Assembly (NCBI GenBank): GCA_963744935.1
Contig: CAVUVM010000004.1
Location: 1,054,001 to 1,118,000 of the forward strand
Direction: 5' to 3'
DNA length: 64,000 nt
From: Bog-473 sp963744935
GTDB taxonomy: Bacteria > Actinomycetota > Acidimicrobiia > Acidimicrobiales > RAAP-2
Each line of letters begins with the position of its first letter. Positions within the stretch are counted from its first letter, which is position 1. The notes under the pieces were generated by a model that had not been told where the DNA came from, did not search any database, and saw nothing but the letters and a program-made list of their open reading frames with translations. Of this stretch, positions 18,339 through 28,684 are shown one piece after another. The position numbers and the translations under genes are program-made.

Positions 18339-18660
18339 GCTAGCCCTTCGCCAAGGGACTCCCATACGGGAGCTTCGGGGACAGGACAGAGGGACCCCTT
18401 CAGGGGTCCCTCTGTCGCGCCCGGAGACTCGCGTCGTCGAAGTCAGGAAGGTGTCCAGAAACCGGTGTCGAGCGCAAGACCCGGGCGATCGGACCAAGGA
18501 AGCGCTGTGTTTTCGTTCGAATCGCCCGATGACGGAGGCCCAGATTTGCGTCATCGTTGTTGTTTTAGATCGTTGTTGTCTTAAATCGTTGTCGTCGTCA
18601 TGAACTTGTTGCTATTGCTCATGACGTGTCGGCGCGTTTCAGCGGATCAGAGGGGGTTCA
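18339..18660. other. Intergenic region between two secreted paralogs
   Basis: This 322-bp gap holds a strong terminator hairpin at 18385-18416. Near 18553-18600 there is an AT-richer stretch in which ATCGTTGT recurs three times, presumably promoter or leader sequence of the next gene. No gene is seen. Confidence 0.6.
18385..18416 (+). terminator. Hairpin terminator after the six-module secreted protein
   Basis: A perfect 14-bp stem with a 4-base TTCA loop: GACAGAGGGACCCC pairs with GGGGTCCCTCTGTC. It lies 47 bp after the stop codon at 18338. There is no T tract, as is common for actinobacterial terminators, so termination efficiency is inferred from stem strength alone. Confidence 0.8.
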
Positions 18661-21534
18661 ATGTCTTCGGGACTGCAGCGACGCGGCGGGTCGTCGGAGC
18701 GTCGTGCTGTTAGGACACCTTTGAAGAGCGTCACGTCTGGCATCGTGGTCTTGGCCGTCCTCCTCGGGATGGGGACGCTCGGCTCGCTCGTCTCGCTGGC
18801 TTCCGGTACCGCATCCGGTTTGGGGCTGGGCCAGGCGTGGATCAACATTTGTAAGGCCAGCACCGTCACAGGTACGTACCAGTTCAGCCTGGACAGTGGA
18901 CCGGCCATCTCGATCGCGGCAGGCAAATGCGATCTCATCGAGGTCGAAGACGGGCACAACACGGTCACGGAACTCCCCGACATGACCGGTGCCACTCAGC
19001 TGAGCGGAATCTCGGTCTCGCCCCCGGTCGATACAGTGGCAGGCACGTTGTCGCTGCCCAACCGGACGGTCACAGTCAACATCCCGGCCAATCAGACGGC
19101 CACCACGACCTTCACCAACGTCTACGTTGCCCAGATACAGGTGTGCAAGATCGCCGGGACGCCCTCGCTCGTGGGAGACCCGTTCAATTTCACCTACTCG
19201 GGCGGCGTGCCGACGACCACACCCTTCACGGTCGATGCCGGCACCGCGTCCGCGCCCATCTGCAGCACGCCTGTGTCCTATCCGGCTGGATCTTCGGTGA
19301 CGACGACCGAGGTCTCCATCCCCTCCGGGGTCCAAGTCTCCCCCCCCATCGTCACGTCCTCGCCGTCCTCGGGGTCGTGCACCACCGATGTTTCGGCCGG
19401 CACGGCCACCTGCAGTCTGGGCACGAGCGGCGGCCTGACCACAGTGACCTACACGGACGTCGAGGAGCCCCAGATCGAGGTGTGCAAGATCGCCGGAACC
19501 GCCTCGCTCGTGGGTGACCCGTTCGATTTCACCTACTCGGGCGGCGTGCCGACGACCACACCCTTCACGGTCGATGCCGGCACCGCGTCCGCGCCCATCT
19601 GCAGCACGCCTGTGTCCTATCCGGCTGGATCTTCGGTGACGACGACCGAGGTCTCCATCCCCTCCGGGGTCCAAGTCTCCCCCCCCATCGTCACGTCCTC
19701 GCCGTCCTCGGGGTCGTGCACCACCGATGTTTCGGCCGGCACGGCCACCTGCAGTCTGGGCACGAGCGGCGGCCTGACCACAGTGACCTACACGGACGTC
19801 GAGGAGCCCCAGATCGAGGTGTGCAAGATCGCCGGAACCGCCTCGCTCGTGGGTGACCCGTTCGATTTCACCTACTCGGGCGGCGTGCCGACGACCACAC
19901 CCTTCACAGTCGATGCCGGCACCCCCTCTGCTCCCGTGTGCAGCACCCCGGCGGTCTACGCCTCGGGCTCGTCGGTGACGACGACCGAGGTCTCCATCCC
20001 CACCGGGGTCCAGGTCTCCTCCATCACCCCGTCCTCGCCGTCCTCGGGGTCGTGCACCACTGTCGTCTCGGCCGGCACGGCCACCTGCAGTCTCGGCACC
20101 ACCGGGCTGACCACCGTGACCTACACGGACGTGGTCGAGCCAGCGCCGAAACCCCAGATCCAGGTGTGCAAGATCGCCGGAACCGCCTCGCTCGTGGGTG
20201 ACCGGTTCGATTTCACCTACTCGGGCGGCGTGCCGACGACGCCACGATTCAAGGTCAGGGCCGGCACGGCCTCCGCTCCCGTCTGCAGCACCCCGGTGTC
20301 CTATGCCTCGGGCTCGTCGGTGACGACGACCGAGGTCTCCATCCCCACCGGGGTCCAAGTCTCCTCCATCACCCCGTCCTCGCCGTCCTCGGGGTCGTGC
20401 ACCACCGTCGTCTCGGCCGGCACGGCCACCTGCAGTCTGGGCACCACCGGGCTCACCACCGTGACCTACACGGACGTGGTCGTGCCGCACAAGCCCCAGA
20501 TCCAGGTGTGCAAGATCGCCGGGACCTCGTCACTCGTGGGTGACCGGTTCGATTTCACCTACTCGGGCGGCGTGCCGACGACGCCACGATTCAAGGTCAG
20601 GGCCGGCACGGCCTCCGCTCCCGTCTGCAGCACCCCGGTGTCCTATGCCTCGGGCTCGTCGGTGACGACGACCGAGGTCTCCATCCCCACCGGGGTCCAA
20701 GTCTCCTCCATCACCCCGTCCTCGCCGTCCTCGGGGTCGTGCACCACCGTCGTCTCGGCCGGCACGGCCACCTGCAGTCTGGGCACCACCGGGCTGACCA
20801 CCGTGACCTACACGGACGTCCAGACCCAGGGGTGGATTGAGGTCTGCAAGGTGGCTGGTGACCCGTCCGTCGACGGGCACTCGTTCAGCTTCAGCGTGAA
20901 TGGCGCAGCGGCGTTCTCGGTTATGGCCGGCAACTGCTCGAACCCCATAGAGGTGCCGACCGGGACGGCCACGGTCGACGAGATCCAGTCGAACCCAGAC
21001 TTCTACCTGAAGAGCGTGTCGACGGTCACGGCGACCGATCCGACAGGTGCACGGCTGCTCAGCGCTCCCACGCAGGATCCGGCCATGGTGAGCGTCCCGG
21101 GCGGCGGCGTGGCCAACGAGACGGTGGTGACCTTCACAAATGACACGGCTCAAGCGACCTTCAAGATCTGCACGGCGCAGACCTCACCCGGGGCCAACCT
21201 CGTCGGAGTGCCTATGACCTATGCCTACACCTACACCGTCAACGGAACGGCCACGACGGGGTCGGTCACCCTTGACACGCCGCTGGTCAGTTCCGTCTGC
21301 TCACTTCCGATAGGACCGTTCAACGTCGTGAACGACGACGGGTCCTCTGTCGCGGTGTCGGTGACGGCCGAGGTTCCTCCTGTCACCGCTGTCGACCTGG
21401 CCGACTTTCTCTATCAAGGCGACGGATCTATCACCTCCGAACCCGCGTTCCCGTCGAGTTTCCCGGCGACAGTCTCGATCGCAGTAGGTCCCGGAGCCAA
21501 CGTCATGACCTTCACGGACGGGGCCGCTCACTAA
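18661..21534 (+). CDS. Secreted surface protein with five tandem near-identical modules
   Basis: The protein has 957 residues. A basic N-terminus and a hydrophobic segment (GIVVLAVLLGMGTLGSLVSLA) form a signal peptide. Module 1 (WINICKASTVTGTYQFS) and the last two (WIEVCKVAGDPSVDG and FKICTAQTSPGANL) are orthologous in order to modules 1, 5 and 6 of the upstream paralog. Between them are five copies of a ~113-115 residue module opening with CKIAGT.SLVGD and FDFTYSGGVPTT, each with four cysteines. At DNA level they run from 19132 to 20823. Recent tandem duplication is evident because synonymous sites are also nearly unchanged. An extracellular structural or adhesive role is inference. Confidence 0.85.
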   Translation: MSSGLQRRGGSSERRAVRTPLKSVTSGIVVLAVLLGMGTLGSLVSLASGTASGLGLGQAWINICKASTVTGTYQFSLDSGPAISIAAGKCDLIEVEDGHNTVTELPDMTGATQLSGISVSPPVDTVAGTLSLPNRTVTVNIPANQTATTTFTNVYVAQIQVCKIAGTPSLVGDPFNFTYSGGVPTTTPFTVDAGTASAPICSTPVSYPAGSSVTTTEVSIPSGVQVSPPIVTSSPSSGSCTTDVSAGTATCSLGTSGGLTTVTYTDVEEPQIEVCKIAGTASLVGDPFDFTYSGGVPTTTPFTVDAGTASAPICSTPVSYPAGSSVTTTEVSIPSGVQVSPPIVTSSPSSGSCTTDVSAGTATCSLGTSGGLTTVTYTDVEEPQIEVCKIAGTASLVGDPFDFTYSGGVPTTTPFTVDAGTPSAPVCSTPAVYASGSSVTTTEVSIPTGVQVSSITPSSPSSGSCTTVVSAGTATCSLGTTGLTTVTYTDVVEPAPKPQIQVCKIAGTASLVGDRFDFTYSGGVPTTPRFKVRAGTASAPVCSTPVSYASGSSVTTTEVSIPTGVQVSSITPSSPSSGSCTTVVSAGTATCSLGTTGLTTVTYTDVVVPHKPQIQVCKIAGTSSLVGDRFDFTYSGGVPTTPRFKVRAGTASAPVCSTPVSYASGSSVTTTEVSIPTGVQVSSITPSSPSSGSCTTVVSAGTATCSLGTTGLTTVTYTDVQTQGWIEVCKVAGDPSVDGHSFSFSVNGAAAFSVMAGNCSNPIEVPTGTATVDEIQSNPDFYLKSVSTVTATDPTGARLLSAPTQDPAMVSVPGGGVANETVVTFTNDTAQATFKICTAQTSPGANLVGVPMTYAYTYTVNGTATTGSVTLDTPLVSSVCSLPIGPFNVVNDDGSSVAVSVTAEVPPVTAVDLADFLYQGDGSITSEPAFPSSFPATVSIAVGPGANVMTFTDGAAH
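19132..20823 (+). repeat. Five tandem ~340-bp coding repeats
   Basis: Units start at 19132, 19471, 19810, 20155 and 20497, giving periods of 339, 339, 345 and 342 bp, all multiples of three. Units 1-2 and units 4-5 are almost identical to one another, and unit 3 is a hybrid of the two types (first half like 1-2, second half like 4-5). This suggests unequal crossover or gene conversion within the array. Copy number here is prone to assembly collapse. Confidence 0.9.
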
Positions 21535-21879
21535 CCCGGTCATCTGTGTGCTCAGGTCAAATCAGGATCCTCCGGGGAGCGATTTCTGCTCCATCTGGAG
21601 GCGGTGAAGGACAGGGCATTCCGCCAACCTCCACTTCGGCTCTGGACTTGCGCCAAAAAACAGAGCATTAACTACATAGAGGTAGTTATTGTCTTCCTGT
21701 TGTTCTTCCAGTTGCCTCCGCTTATGATCAGCGCCGTCGGGGGTTTGCACAGTGAAGTATTCAGTGCACCAGGGACGCACTGATTGTCGGTCTTCTGTGC
21801 GGCGATTGTTGCGACCTTCCTCGCGGCGATCGACGCTCGTGCCCGTCAGGCAGTCCCGGTGAGACAGTCGTCGTGGGGC
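21535..21879. other. Intergenic region with a palindrome
   Basis: This is a 345-bp gap between the five-repeat surface protein and the propeller protein. It contains an AT-richer patch near 21653-21700 with a perfect 7-bp inverted repeat at 21669-21688. No gene is recognisable in it; a short open frame from 21784 merges with the start of the next gene. Confidence 0.5.
21669..21688. promoter_or_regulatory. Inverted repeat TAACTAC-N6-GTAGTTA
   Basis: The arms are perfect 7-bp complements with spacer ATAGAG. It lies 131 bp after the stop of the repeat protein and about 190 bp before the next start. It could be an operator or a weak hairpin. It resembles the TACTAC/GTAGTA copper-island boxes but the outer bases differ, so it is not assigned to that regulon. 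Confidence 0.35.
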
Positions 21880-24800
21880 ATGAGCGGCGTCCGGAGAAGG
21901 CGCGCGGATCGGCCGGTCCATACCGAACGAGGGAGCGTCGGTCGACTGAAAAGCGTAGCCACGCGTGCCAGCGGTGCGGCGATCCTCGCCTGCGCCGTGT
22001 GCGCCGTCATCCCATCGCAGCTCGCGCTCGGCGGCTCCATCCGGTTGGCATGTGACTGCTTCGTACCCCGCGGTGCCATACACCCTCTCGGTTGCGTGCT
22101 CGTCTCCGGTAGCGTGCACCGCGGTCGGAACGACAACATCTGGGGGCGGTGTCGTTCTCACCACCGCCGACGAGGGATCCAGCTGGAGCGACGAGGACGT
22201 GCCGTCCGACATCGGCGCATTGTCAGGAGCGGCCTGTCCGAGTTCTTCCCTGTGTGTCGCCGTTGGTGGCACGTCGGGGGGCGCCGGCGCGGCCATCGTG
22301 AGCACTGACGACGGAACGACCTGGTCGCAGGTGTCCCTGCCCGGGAACGTCGGACAGTTGAGCGGTGTCTCCTGCTCGTCAGCATCTAACTGTGTTGCCG
22401 TGGGAGCCAATGTGATCCTGGTAACCGGTGACCCTGAAGCGGCATGGGCGATCGCACCCGAGCCGCCGGGCGTCGGAGGCCTTTTCGGCGTTTCGTGTCC
22501 AACCGCTCAGGACTGCATCGCAGTTGGGTCGGCCTACGGAGGCACGGGTGCGGCCATCGTCACCACGGACTCAGGAGCGGAGTGGACGCAACAGTCACTT
22601 CCCTCTGACGAGTCGGCTCCCCTTACCGGCGTCGACTGCGTGTCGGTTACTGAGTGCTATGCCGTTGGTACCGCCAGCCCGTCCGGAACCGGAGTGATCG
22701 AGGCGACTAGCGACGGCGGCGCGACGTGGGTCGACGACTCAGCGCCAGCCGGTGTGCAGGATCTGAGCCAGATCTCATGTCCGTCAAGTGGAAATTGCTA
22801 CGCCGCCGGCTTCGCCGGTGCCTCCGGTTCGGTCATCTCGACCTTTGACGGAGGCGCGACTTGGACGGACGACTCGTTGCCGTCAGCCGGCGTGTTCGTC
22901 TACGGGATCGACTGTCCGGCGGTAGGGATCTGCCTCGCGTCGGGTGAGAACGCAACGTCGGACGTGGCCACCTTCTTCTCGACCAATGACAGCGGATCGA
23001 GTTGGACAACCGTGGCTGTTCCGATCGGGGTGTCGTCGCTCAACGGCATCTCGTGCCCGTCGAGCGCAGACTGCACATCGGTAGGCACCGGGGCACAAGG
23101 TGGGATCATCACCGGCACGACCGACGGGGGCCAGTCGTGGTCCCTAGAGAGTGGACCATCGGGCATCAACGGGCTGGAAAGCGTCTCCTGCTCGACGACA
23201 TCGGACTGCGTGGCCGTCGGTTATGGGTCCGGCGGAGGGGTCATTGTCACGACGACGGATGCCGGTGTCTCGTGGGCAGCGAGCTCGGCACCTGGGACGA
23301 ACGTCCTTTGGGCCGTCTCTTGCCCAACGACAAACGAGTGCATCACCGTCGGCAGCGCACAAAACGGAGCGGCCATTCTTGTGTCCAACGACGGCGGTGC
23401 CAGTTGGGCGTCGGAAACGGTTCCCACACAGATAGGCCTGCTCCTCGGCGTCGCCTGTCCGACCGCCATGAACTGCCTGGCGGTCGGCGCCACATCTGGT
23501 GGGACGGGAATGGCGGTCACCAGCACCGATGGTGGATCGACCTGGGCACTCGGCGCGCTACCGCAGCAATCAGGCGCCGTCAGGGGGGTGGCGTGCATCG
23601 CCAGCCAGACCTGCACAGCGGTCGGGCTCGACAGCACGACGGGTGGCGCCGAGGCTCTGGTGACCACTGATGACGGCGCCGACTGGACCCCGAGCTCCCT
23701 TCCGAGCGACGCGCAGGTGCTCAACGGGGTTTCCTGTCCCACCAGCAGCAACTGCTACGCGGTCGGTGCGGACAACTCGACCTCGACCGGTGTCATCGTC
23801 GCTTCCCAGGATGGCGGCACGAGCTGGAGCGACGAACAGGTGCCGCCGGGCGTACAGAGGCTTGCGTCGATCGCCTGCCCATGGCCCGCAACCTGCGACG
23901 CCGTCGGCAGCGGGTCCGGATCGGTCGGCGGCCTCATCGTGACCGGTCCATCGCCCTCGCCGGTTCCCCCACTGCTCCAGCCAACCGCGCTCCCGGGCGG
24001 CTCGATTGGTACGCCCTACAGCGCCTCGTTGCAGGCCACCTCGGGGACGACCCCCTATCAGTGGTCGATCACGGCCGGAACGCTGCCGCCCGGCGTCGGT
24101 CTCGAAGCTGCCACAGGGTTGTTGAGTGGGACCCCGACGTCATCGGGGTCCTACTCCTTCACAGCGGAGGTGACCGACGCCAACAACCTCACGGCGCAAG
24201 CCGTCTTGTCGATCACGATCTCGCCAGCGCAGTCGGGCACCCCTCAGCCGGTCAATCCGCAACCGGTCACCCGGCCATCCTCATCGACCAGCTACTCCCT
24301 CGTCGACACAAGTGGCCACGTCTTCTCCTATGACCCGTCTGAACTCCCGTCGGACTCCGGTCCCGCTGCGCTCAACGAGCCAGTCGTGGGCATGGCCGCC
24401 ACGCCCGATGGAGGGGGCTACTGGCTCGTGGCCTCCGACGGAAGTGTGTTCGCCTACGGCGACGCCCATCTGTACGGCTGGTCCGGCGGCATCGAGCTCA
24501 ACGATCCCATCGTGGGCATGGCGGCCACGCCCGATGGAGGTGGCTACTGGCTCGTGGCCTCCGACGGGGGTGTGTTCACCTACGGCGACGCCCAATTCTA
24601 CGGCTCGACCGGCGGCCTCAAGCTCAACGAGCCCGTGGTGGGCATGGCGGCCACGCCCGATGGAGGGGGCTACTGGCTCGTGGCAGCCGACGGGGGCGTG
24701 TTCACCTACGGCGACGCCCATTTCTACGGCTCGACCGGCGGCCTCAAGCTCAACGAGCCCGTCGTGGGCATGGCGGCCACGCCCGATGGAGGGGGCTATT

Positions 24801-25033
24801 GGCTCGTGGCAGCCGACGGGGGCGTGTTCACCTACGGCGATGCTCCCTTCTACGGCTCGACCGGCGGCCTCACGCTCAACAAGCCCGTCGTGGGCATGGC
24901 CGCCACGGCCGATGGAGGGGGCTACTGGGTCGTGGCCTCCGACGGGGGGGTGTTCACCTACGGTGACGCTCCTTTCTACGGATCATTGGCCTCTGTACAC
25001 AACGTGTACCCGATCGTCGGTGTCACGAACTGA
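21880..25033 (+). CDS. Secreted 14-blade propeller protein with Ig-like and GMAATPDGGGYW repeats, apparent frameshift near the start
   Basis: The mature region has 14 copies of a ~45-residue blade with the pattern (I/V)(S/A)C(P/S)....C.AVG, then TTDGG..W, like BNR/Ycf48 propellers; 14 blades would make two seven-bladed propellers. Each blade has a cysteine pair. A putative Ig domain follows (LPGGSIGTPYSASL...TPYQWS), then five 42-residue repeats containing VVGMAATPDGGGYW, LVASDGG and YGDA. The signal peptide (SGAAILACAVCAVIPSQLALGG, from ATG 21880) is in another frame from the mature part. Removing one base near 22030-22050 joins them into about 1050 residues. If that joint is wrong, the mature frame has only a weak start at 21965 without an export signal. 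Confidence 0.78.
24383..25012 (+). repeat. Five tandem 126-bp coding repeats
   Basis: Units begin at 24383, 24509, 24635, 24761 and 24887 with an exact 126-bp period (42 residues). Each encodes GMAATPDGGGYW, LVA.DG.VF.YGDA and YGS.GG. Units 2-4 are nearly identical at DNA level, indicating recent duplication or conversion. Confidence 0.88.
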
Positions 25034-25511
25034 TGCACGCCAGGCGCTAAACGACAAGGTGCCGAGGGACATCCATAAGGCGGCCTCAGGCCACACGTCG
25101 GGGCCGACGTTCTTTCTCCTAGGAGATCGACGCCTTCGGGTACGGCCGGGGACCAGCCAGGCCGTGGTTGATTGTTTGTCGGTGCCGAGAGCGTCATCCC
25201 CGCGGTCTCAGCTGGATATGACGACAACCGGGTTCTGCGGCGAGGATCCGGTGGCGCCGACTCGCTCCTTCGGATTCTTGGTCACGCTCTGAGCAGCAGC
25301 GCCCGCTGGTCACCGCGGCGAAACTCAGAGAGACGACGCCGCGATGACCATCGCCAAGGCGGGGCCAACTGCTGCGAGCAGTATTCATCTGGCGCGTTAA
25401 CCGGACGCAAATCACCAGGTGCCAAGGCTGACGGTCGTGAGAAGGCCTTCGCCGACCTGCTGAGGGACGACAAACGAATCGTCAGTCCAGCGGAATACGC
25501 TCGGGCGTCAT
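25034..25511. other. 478-bp gene-free stretch
   Basis: No gene, RNA or strong hairpin was recognised. Open frames crossing this stretch have no family-like sequence and run antisense or out of frame into the BTAD regulator. It presumably holds the terminator of the propeller gene and the promoter of the regulator. Confidence 0.5.
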
Positions 25512-28364
25512 ATGGGCACCATGGTCCGGCGCGGCCGTCTCCTCGCTACCCTCGAAATGCGACACAAGCTCACGCTCTGTGCCCTCGTCGCGCCCGCCGG
25601 CTTCGGACGCACCGTCCTCCTCGATCAGGCCTCGGCCGCGCTAGGCCCCCATGCCCGAGACATCCGCTACGACTGCACGACCGGAGACGCCAGCCCCGGT
25701 GAGCTCGCCCTTCGGTTGTCAACCATCCTGACCGAGACTTTGGGCGGTGAACCCGGGACGCAACGTTTTGACGCCGTTCCCGGATCCGTCGCGCACCTGT
25801 CTTCGGCACTGGCGGCGTGCGACCGCCAACAACCGACAGCCCTGTGTCTCGACCGCTTCGAACGAACTGGGACCGCCGGCACCGAACTCCTGCGCGACCT
25901 GGTCGCGGATGCACCACCTGGAGTGCACCTTGTGGTGTCAGCTCGACACCTAGGACACGTCGGTCTCGGGCGCCTGGTTGCGACTCGCAGAGGGTGTCTC
26001 CTGGGCTGGCGTGACCTCGCCTTCGACGCCGCAGAGCTCTCTCTCTTGGGCGTCCCCGACGAACCCTTAGCGTCGACGGGCGACGCGCCTGCGATGTGGC
26101 CCGCTCTCGCCTCCCTCCACATACAGGGCACCCCAGAACTGATCACCGACTACTTGCTCGACGAGGTCCTGAGCGCTGAACCGGCGTCGGTCGTCCGGGC
26201 GCTGGCCGCACTGGCCGCCATCGGTGGTTGCACGACCGACGACCTCCCCGATGCGACTGCGCCGGTGCTGAAAGGCTTGTCACCGACCGTCCGCGACGAC
26301 GTCCTGGACCGGGTGGCGGAGCTGCCTCTCGTCGGACGGGGATCCGTCGGATGCTGGCCCCATCCGGCGTGGAGCCGCGCGACTCGTTCCGTTCTTGACG
26401 AAGAGGAACGCCGCCTCGTCGTCGACGCGCGGATCGGCAGGCTGCTCGACCGTGGCGCGGTGAGCGAGGCCGGTCGGATGGCCGTGGAGGTATCGAGTCC
26501 CAATGCGCTCCGCGCCGTGGTGCGGTCCGCCCTCGCCTGCCTTCCAGTCAGTGCCTCGATCACAGATCTGCGCGCCTGGCAGCGAGCCGACCTGGTCGGT
26601 GCCGACCGTCCGGAAGGTATGTGGCTCGATGCCATCCTCCGCTCTCGTGAGGATGACGAGGCGACGCAATTCCTGCGGCTTGAGGAGGTCCGCTGCACTT
26701 TCGAGGCCAGCGGCGATCTTGACGGCGAAGCCGGTGTCCTTCTGCAACTCGGCAGCCTGGCGCGGGCTCGGGGTGACACCGGCGCGCTCGTCGCCTTGCT
26801 CGCGCGCGCCCAGGTGCTGGCCGACCTTGGTGACGATCGGGCGGTCAGCCTCGTTGCGCTGGGTCGCGCCATCTCCGCCCAACTGGCTGGAAGACCCGGC
26901 GACGCGGTACGGGCGGTGGATTCAGTAGCGGCAGGTTCGCTTCCGGCCGATTGGGCGGCACAGGCGCTGATGATCCGGGGGACCAATCTCCTACTCGACG
27001 GGAGGGTCGAGGCCGCAGTCGCGTGCCTCGAGGGGGCGACGGGCGAAGGCTCGCCAGGGACGTTGGCTACCGCCCACGATCTGTTATCCACGGCTCGGTG
27101 GCAGGCCGGTGATCCCCACAGGGCACTAGAGGACGCATCACTGTCCGTGTCCCTCGCCGCGGCCGTCGGACCACCGGCTCGGCTTCAGCTGTCTCAGTCC
27201 TGGTTGGCGTGCCTACTCGCCGCCTCAGGTCAGGACAAGGAAACGAACGCGCTGCTTGAACAGATCCACGGAGGGGGCCGGGTCCTCTCGGCCGAGGGCG
27301 CGGCCTTAGCGGCGGTAGCTGAGGCACTGCTCCGAATCGACGATACAGATGCTGCCCGATCCCTTCTCGAATCGACCGACGTGGTCGACCGGCCAGTCAG
27401 ATCATCCCTCTGGCGGCGGGCCCTCCTTGAGGCCCTCTCGCCCATTGGCACGCCCACCACTGCCGGCGAGGTGGGACCTGGGTTCGATCGGGCCGTCGCC
27501 GCCGGAGCGGCGGGACGGCGGGCGCTTGCAGGGGGGTCGCCCGCCGAGGCCCACCACCGCCCTTACCTTCCGGCCAGATGGTGTGTGGCGACTCCAGCAT
27601 CGACGGCCGTGGTCCTCTTCGGCATCGGCTCGGTGCGGCGCGATCATCGAGTCGTTGATCACCCCGCGTGGCAGCGCGCACACGTGCGCGAGCTCTGCCT
27701 CTACCTGGCCCTCGTCGGCCAGGCACCCCGGTCTCAGGTCGCGGCGGCCTTGTGGCCCGAACGCGACGAGCGAAGCGCCGGCCAGAACCTCCGCGTGACA
27801 TTGAGCCACCTGCTCGACGTAATCGACCCTGACCGCGAGCGCTCCCAGGGAAGCCGGCTACTACGAGAGACAAGCGGTGCGATCCACCTCGACCCGAACT
27901 CGGGGCTCTGGGTCGACGTGTGGGAGGTTCAGCGTCATGCCCAATTCGTGATGACCACATCGGACGATCAGCGCGCCTCCGTCCTGGCCCATGCTCGGCG
28001 GCTCCTTGCGACTCGTACCGGTCCTCTTCTCGATGCGACGCCCGTAGGTGATTGGTGCACCCACTACCGCCGGCGCCTTGATGATCTTGTGCTTAGTGCT
28101 GCCGGCCGAGCCGGTGCGCTGTCCCTTCACAGCGCCGACCTTGGACTGGCCGTCGACTTCGGACGCTTGATGTTGACCATCGACCCGTGGTCTGAAGAGG
28201 GTCATCGCCTGGTCGTCGAGGGGCGACTGGCCCGAGGAGATTTAGACGGGGCACGACGTGCCCTACTCGAGGCGATGAGCGTTCTCGAAGATCTAGGCGT
28301 GGCGCCTGGAATTGCGCTCGTCCTGCTCGGCTACCGGCTGGGCCTAAACCGCAAAGGGCGCTGA
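25512..28364 (+). CDS. BTAD-domain regulator with degenerate MalT-like NTPase
   Basis: The protein has 950 residues. The N-terminus resembles a MalT/STAND NTPase: LVAPAGFGRTVLLDQASAAL occupies the P-loop position, but the invariant GKT is GRT, so the lysine that grips the phosphates is gone. CLDRFERTG sits where Walker B (hhhhD) would be. A helical, TPR-like middle follows (residues ~330-640). Residues ~700-940 form a bacterial transcriptional activation (BTAD) region with a winged-helix-like start (RELCLYLALVGQAPRSQVAAALWPE). Such proteins are SARP-like regulators of secondary or surface functions. The position after three large surface-protein genes suggests it controls them, but that is inference. 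The ATG at 25512 has no clear ribosome binding site; another ATG is at 25521. Confidence 0.78.
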   Translation: MGTMVRRGRLLATLEMRHKLTLCALVAPAGFGRTVLLDQASAALGPHARDIRYDCTTGDASPGELALRLSTILTETLGGEPGTQRFDAVPGSVAHLSSALAACDRQQPTALCLDRFERTGTAGTELLRDLVADAPPGVHLVVSARHLGHVGLGRLVATRRGCLLGWRDLAFDAAELSLLGVPDEPLASTGDAPAMWPALASLHIQGTPELITDYLLDEVLSAEPASVVRALAALAAIGGCTTDDLPDATAPVLKGLSPTVRDDVLDRVAELPLVGRGSVGCWPHPAWSRATRSVLDEEERRLVVDARIGRLLDRGAVSEAGRMAVEVSSPNALRAVVRSALACLPVSASITDLRAWQRADLVGADRPEGMWLDAILRSREDDEATQFLRLEEVRCTFEASGDLDGEAGVLLQLGSLARARGDTGALVALLARAQVLADLGDDRAVSLVALGRAISAQLAGRPGDAVRAVDSVAAGSLPADWAAQALMIRGTNLLLDGRVEAAVACLEGATGEGSPGTLATAHDLLSTARWQAGDPHRALEDASLSVSLAAAVGPPARLQLSQSWLACLLAASGQDKETNALLEQIHGGGRVLSAEGAALAAVAEALLRIDDTDAARSLLESTDVVDRPVRSSLWRRALLEALSPIGTPTTAGEVGPGFDRAVAAGAAGRRALAGGSPAEAHHRPYLPARWCVATPASTAVVLFGIGSVRRDHRVVDHPAWQRAHVRELCLYLALVGQAPRSQVAAALWPERDERSAGQNLRVTLSHLLDVIDPDRERSQGSRLLRETSGAIHLDPNSGLWVDVWEVQRHAQFVMTTSDDQRASVLAHARRLLATRTGPLLDATPVGDWCTHYRRRLDDLVLSAAGRAGALSLHSADLGLAVDFGRLMLTIDPWSEEGHRLVVEGRLARGDLDGARRALLEAMSVLEDLGVAPGIALVLLGYRLGLNRKGR

Positions 28365-28684
28365 CCGGGAGATCGAGAGCACGCTCTCGACGGCGTCAGC
28401 ACTGACCAGCGGCCGCAAATTCATGATCGGGTCATCGCGAGGACACGCCAAGTCGGCGAATCGAGGTTTGCTGACGACCGGACGGATGTTCTCGTGGTCA
28501 GAGGGCACCGACGAGACCTTCCGGTGCGCAGTGGGAATCCAACATTGCGAGTTAGGCGGCGCGCGCGAGGTGTCCTGCGCTTGTATTGGAGGCTCGTCCG
28601 TGCTTTCCATACATCCCTTGGCTTGGTGTGGCCACATTGGCAGAACGTCCCCTGCATCCATGTCCTAAAGTTTGCGCGGTCTCG
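28365..28684. other. 320-bp intergenic stretch
   Basis: Nothing is recognised between the BTAD regulator stop and the methyltransferase start. An in-frame extension of the methyltransferase back to 28586 exists but its residues do not match the family. Confidence 0.4.

Noticed and set aside
18553..18600. ATCGTTGT repeats considered as replication or plasmid iterons
   Set aside because: Only three imperfect copies, no replication gene nearby, and a simple promoter or leader explanation suffices.
18658..20490. Minus-strand open frame of 610 codons, strongly repetitive
   Set aside because: It is the mirror of the tandem module array in the plus-strand surface protein; the repeats come from the sense gene, and the Asp/Arg/Gly-rich product looks artefactual.
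19132..20823. CRISPR-like array
   Set aside because: Repeats are ~340 bp, contiguous and in frame within a secreted protein; there are no short spacers and no cas genes.
25172..25702. Plus-strand open frame of 176 codons before the BTAD gene
   Set aside because: It overlaps the BTAD start in another frame, has no ribosome binding site and is Arg/Pro-rich with no recognisable domain.
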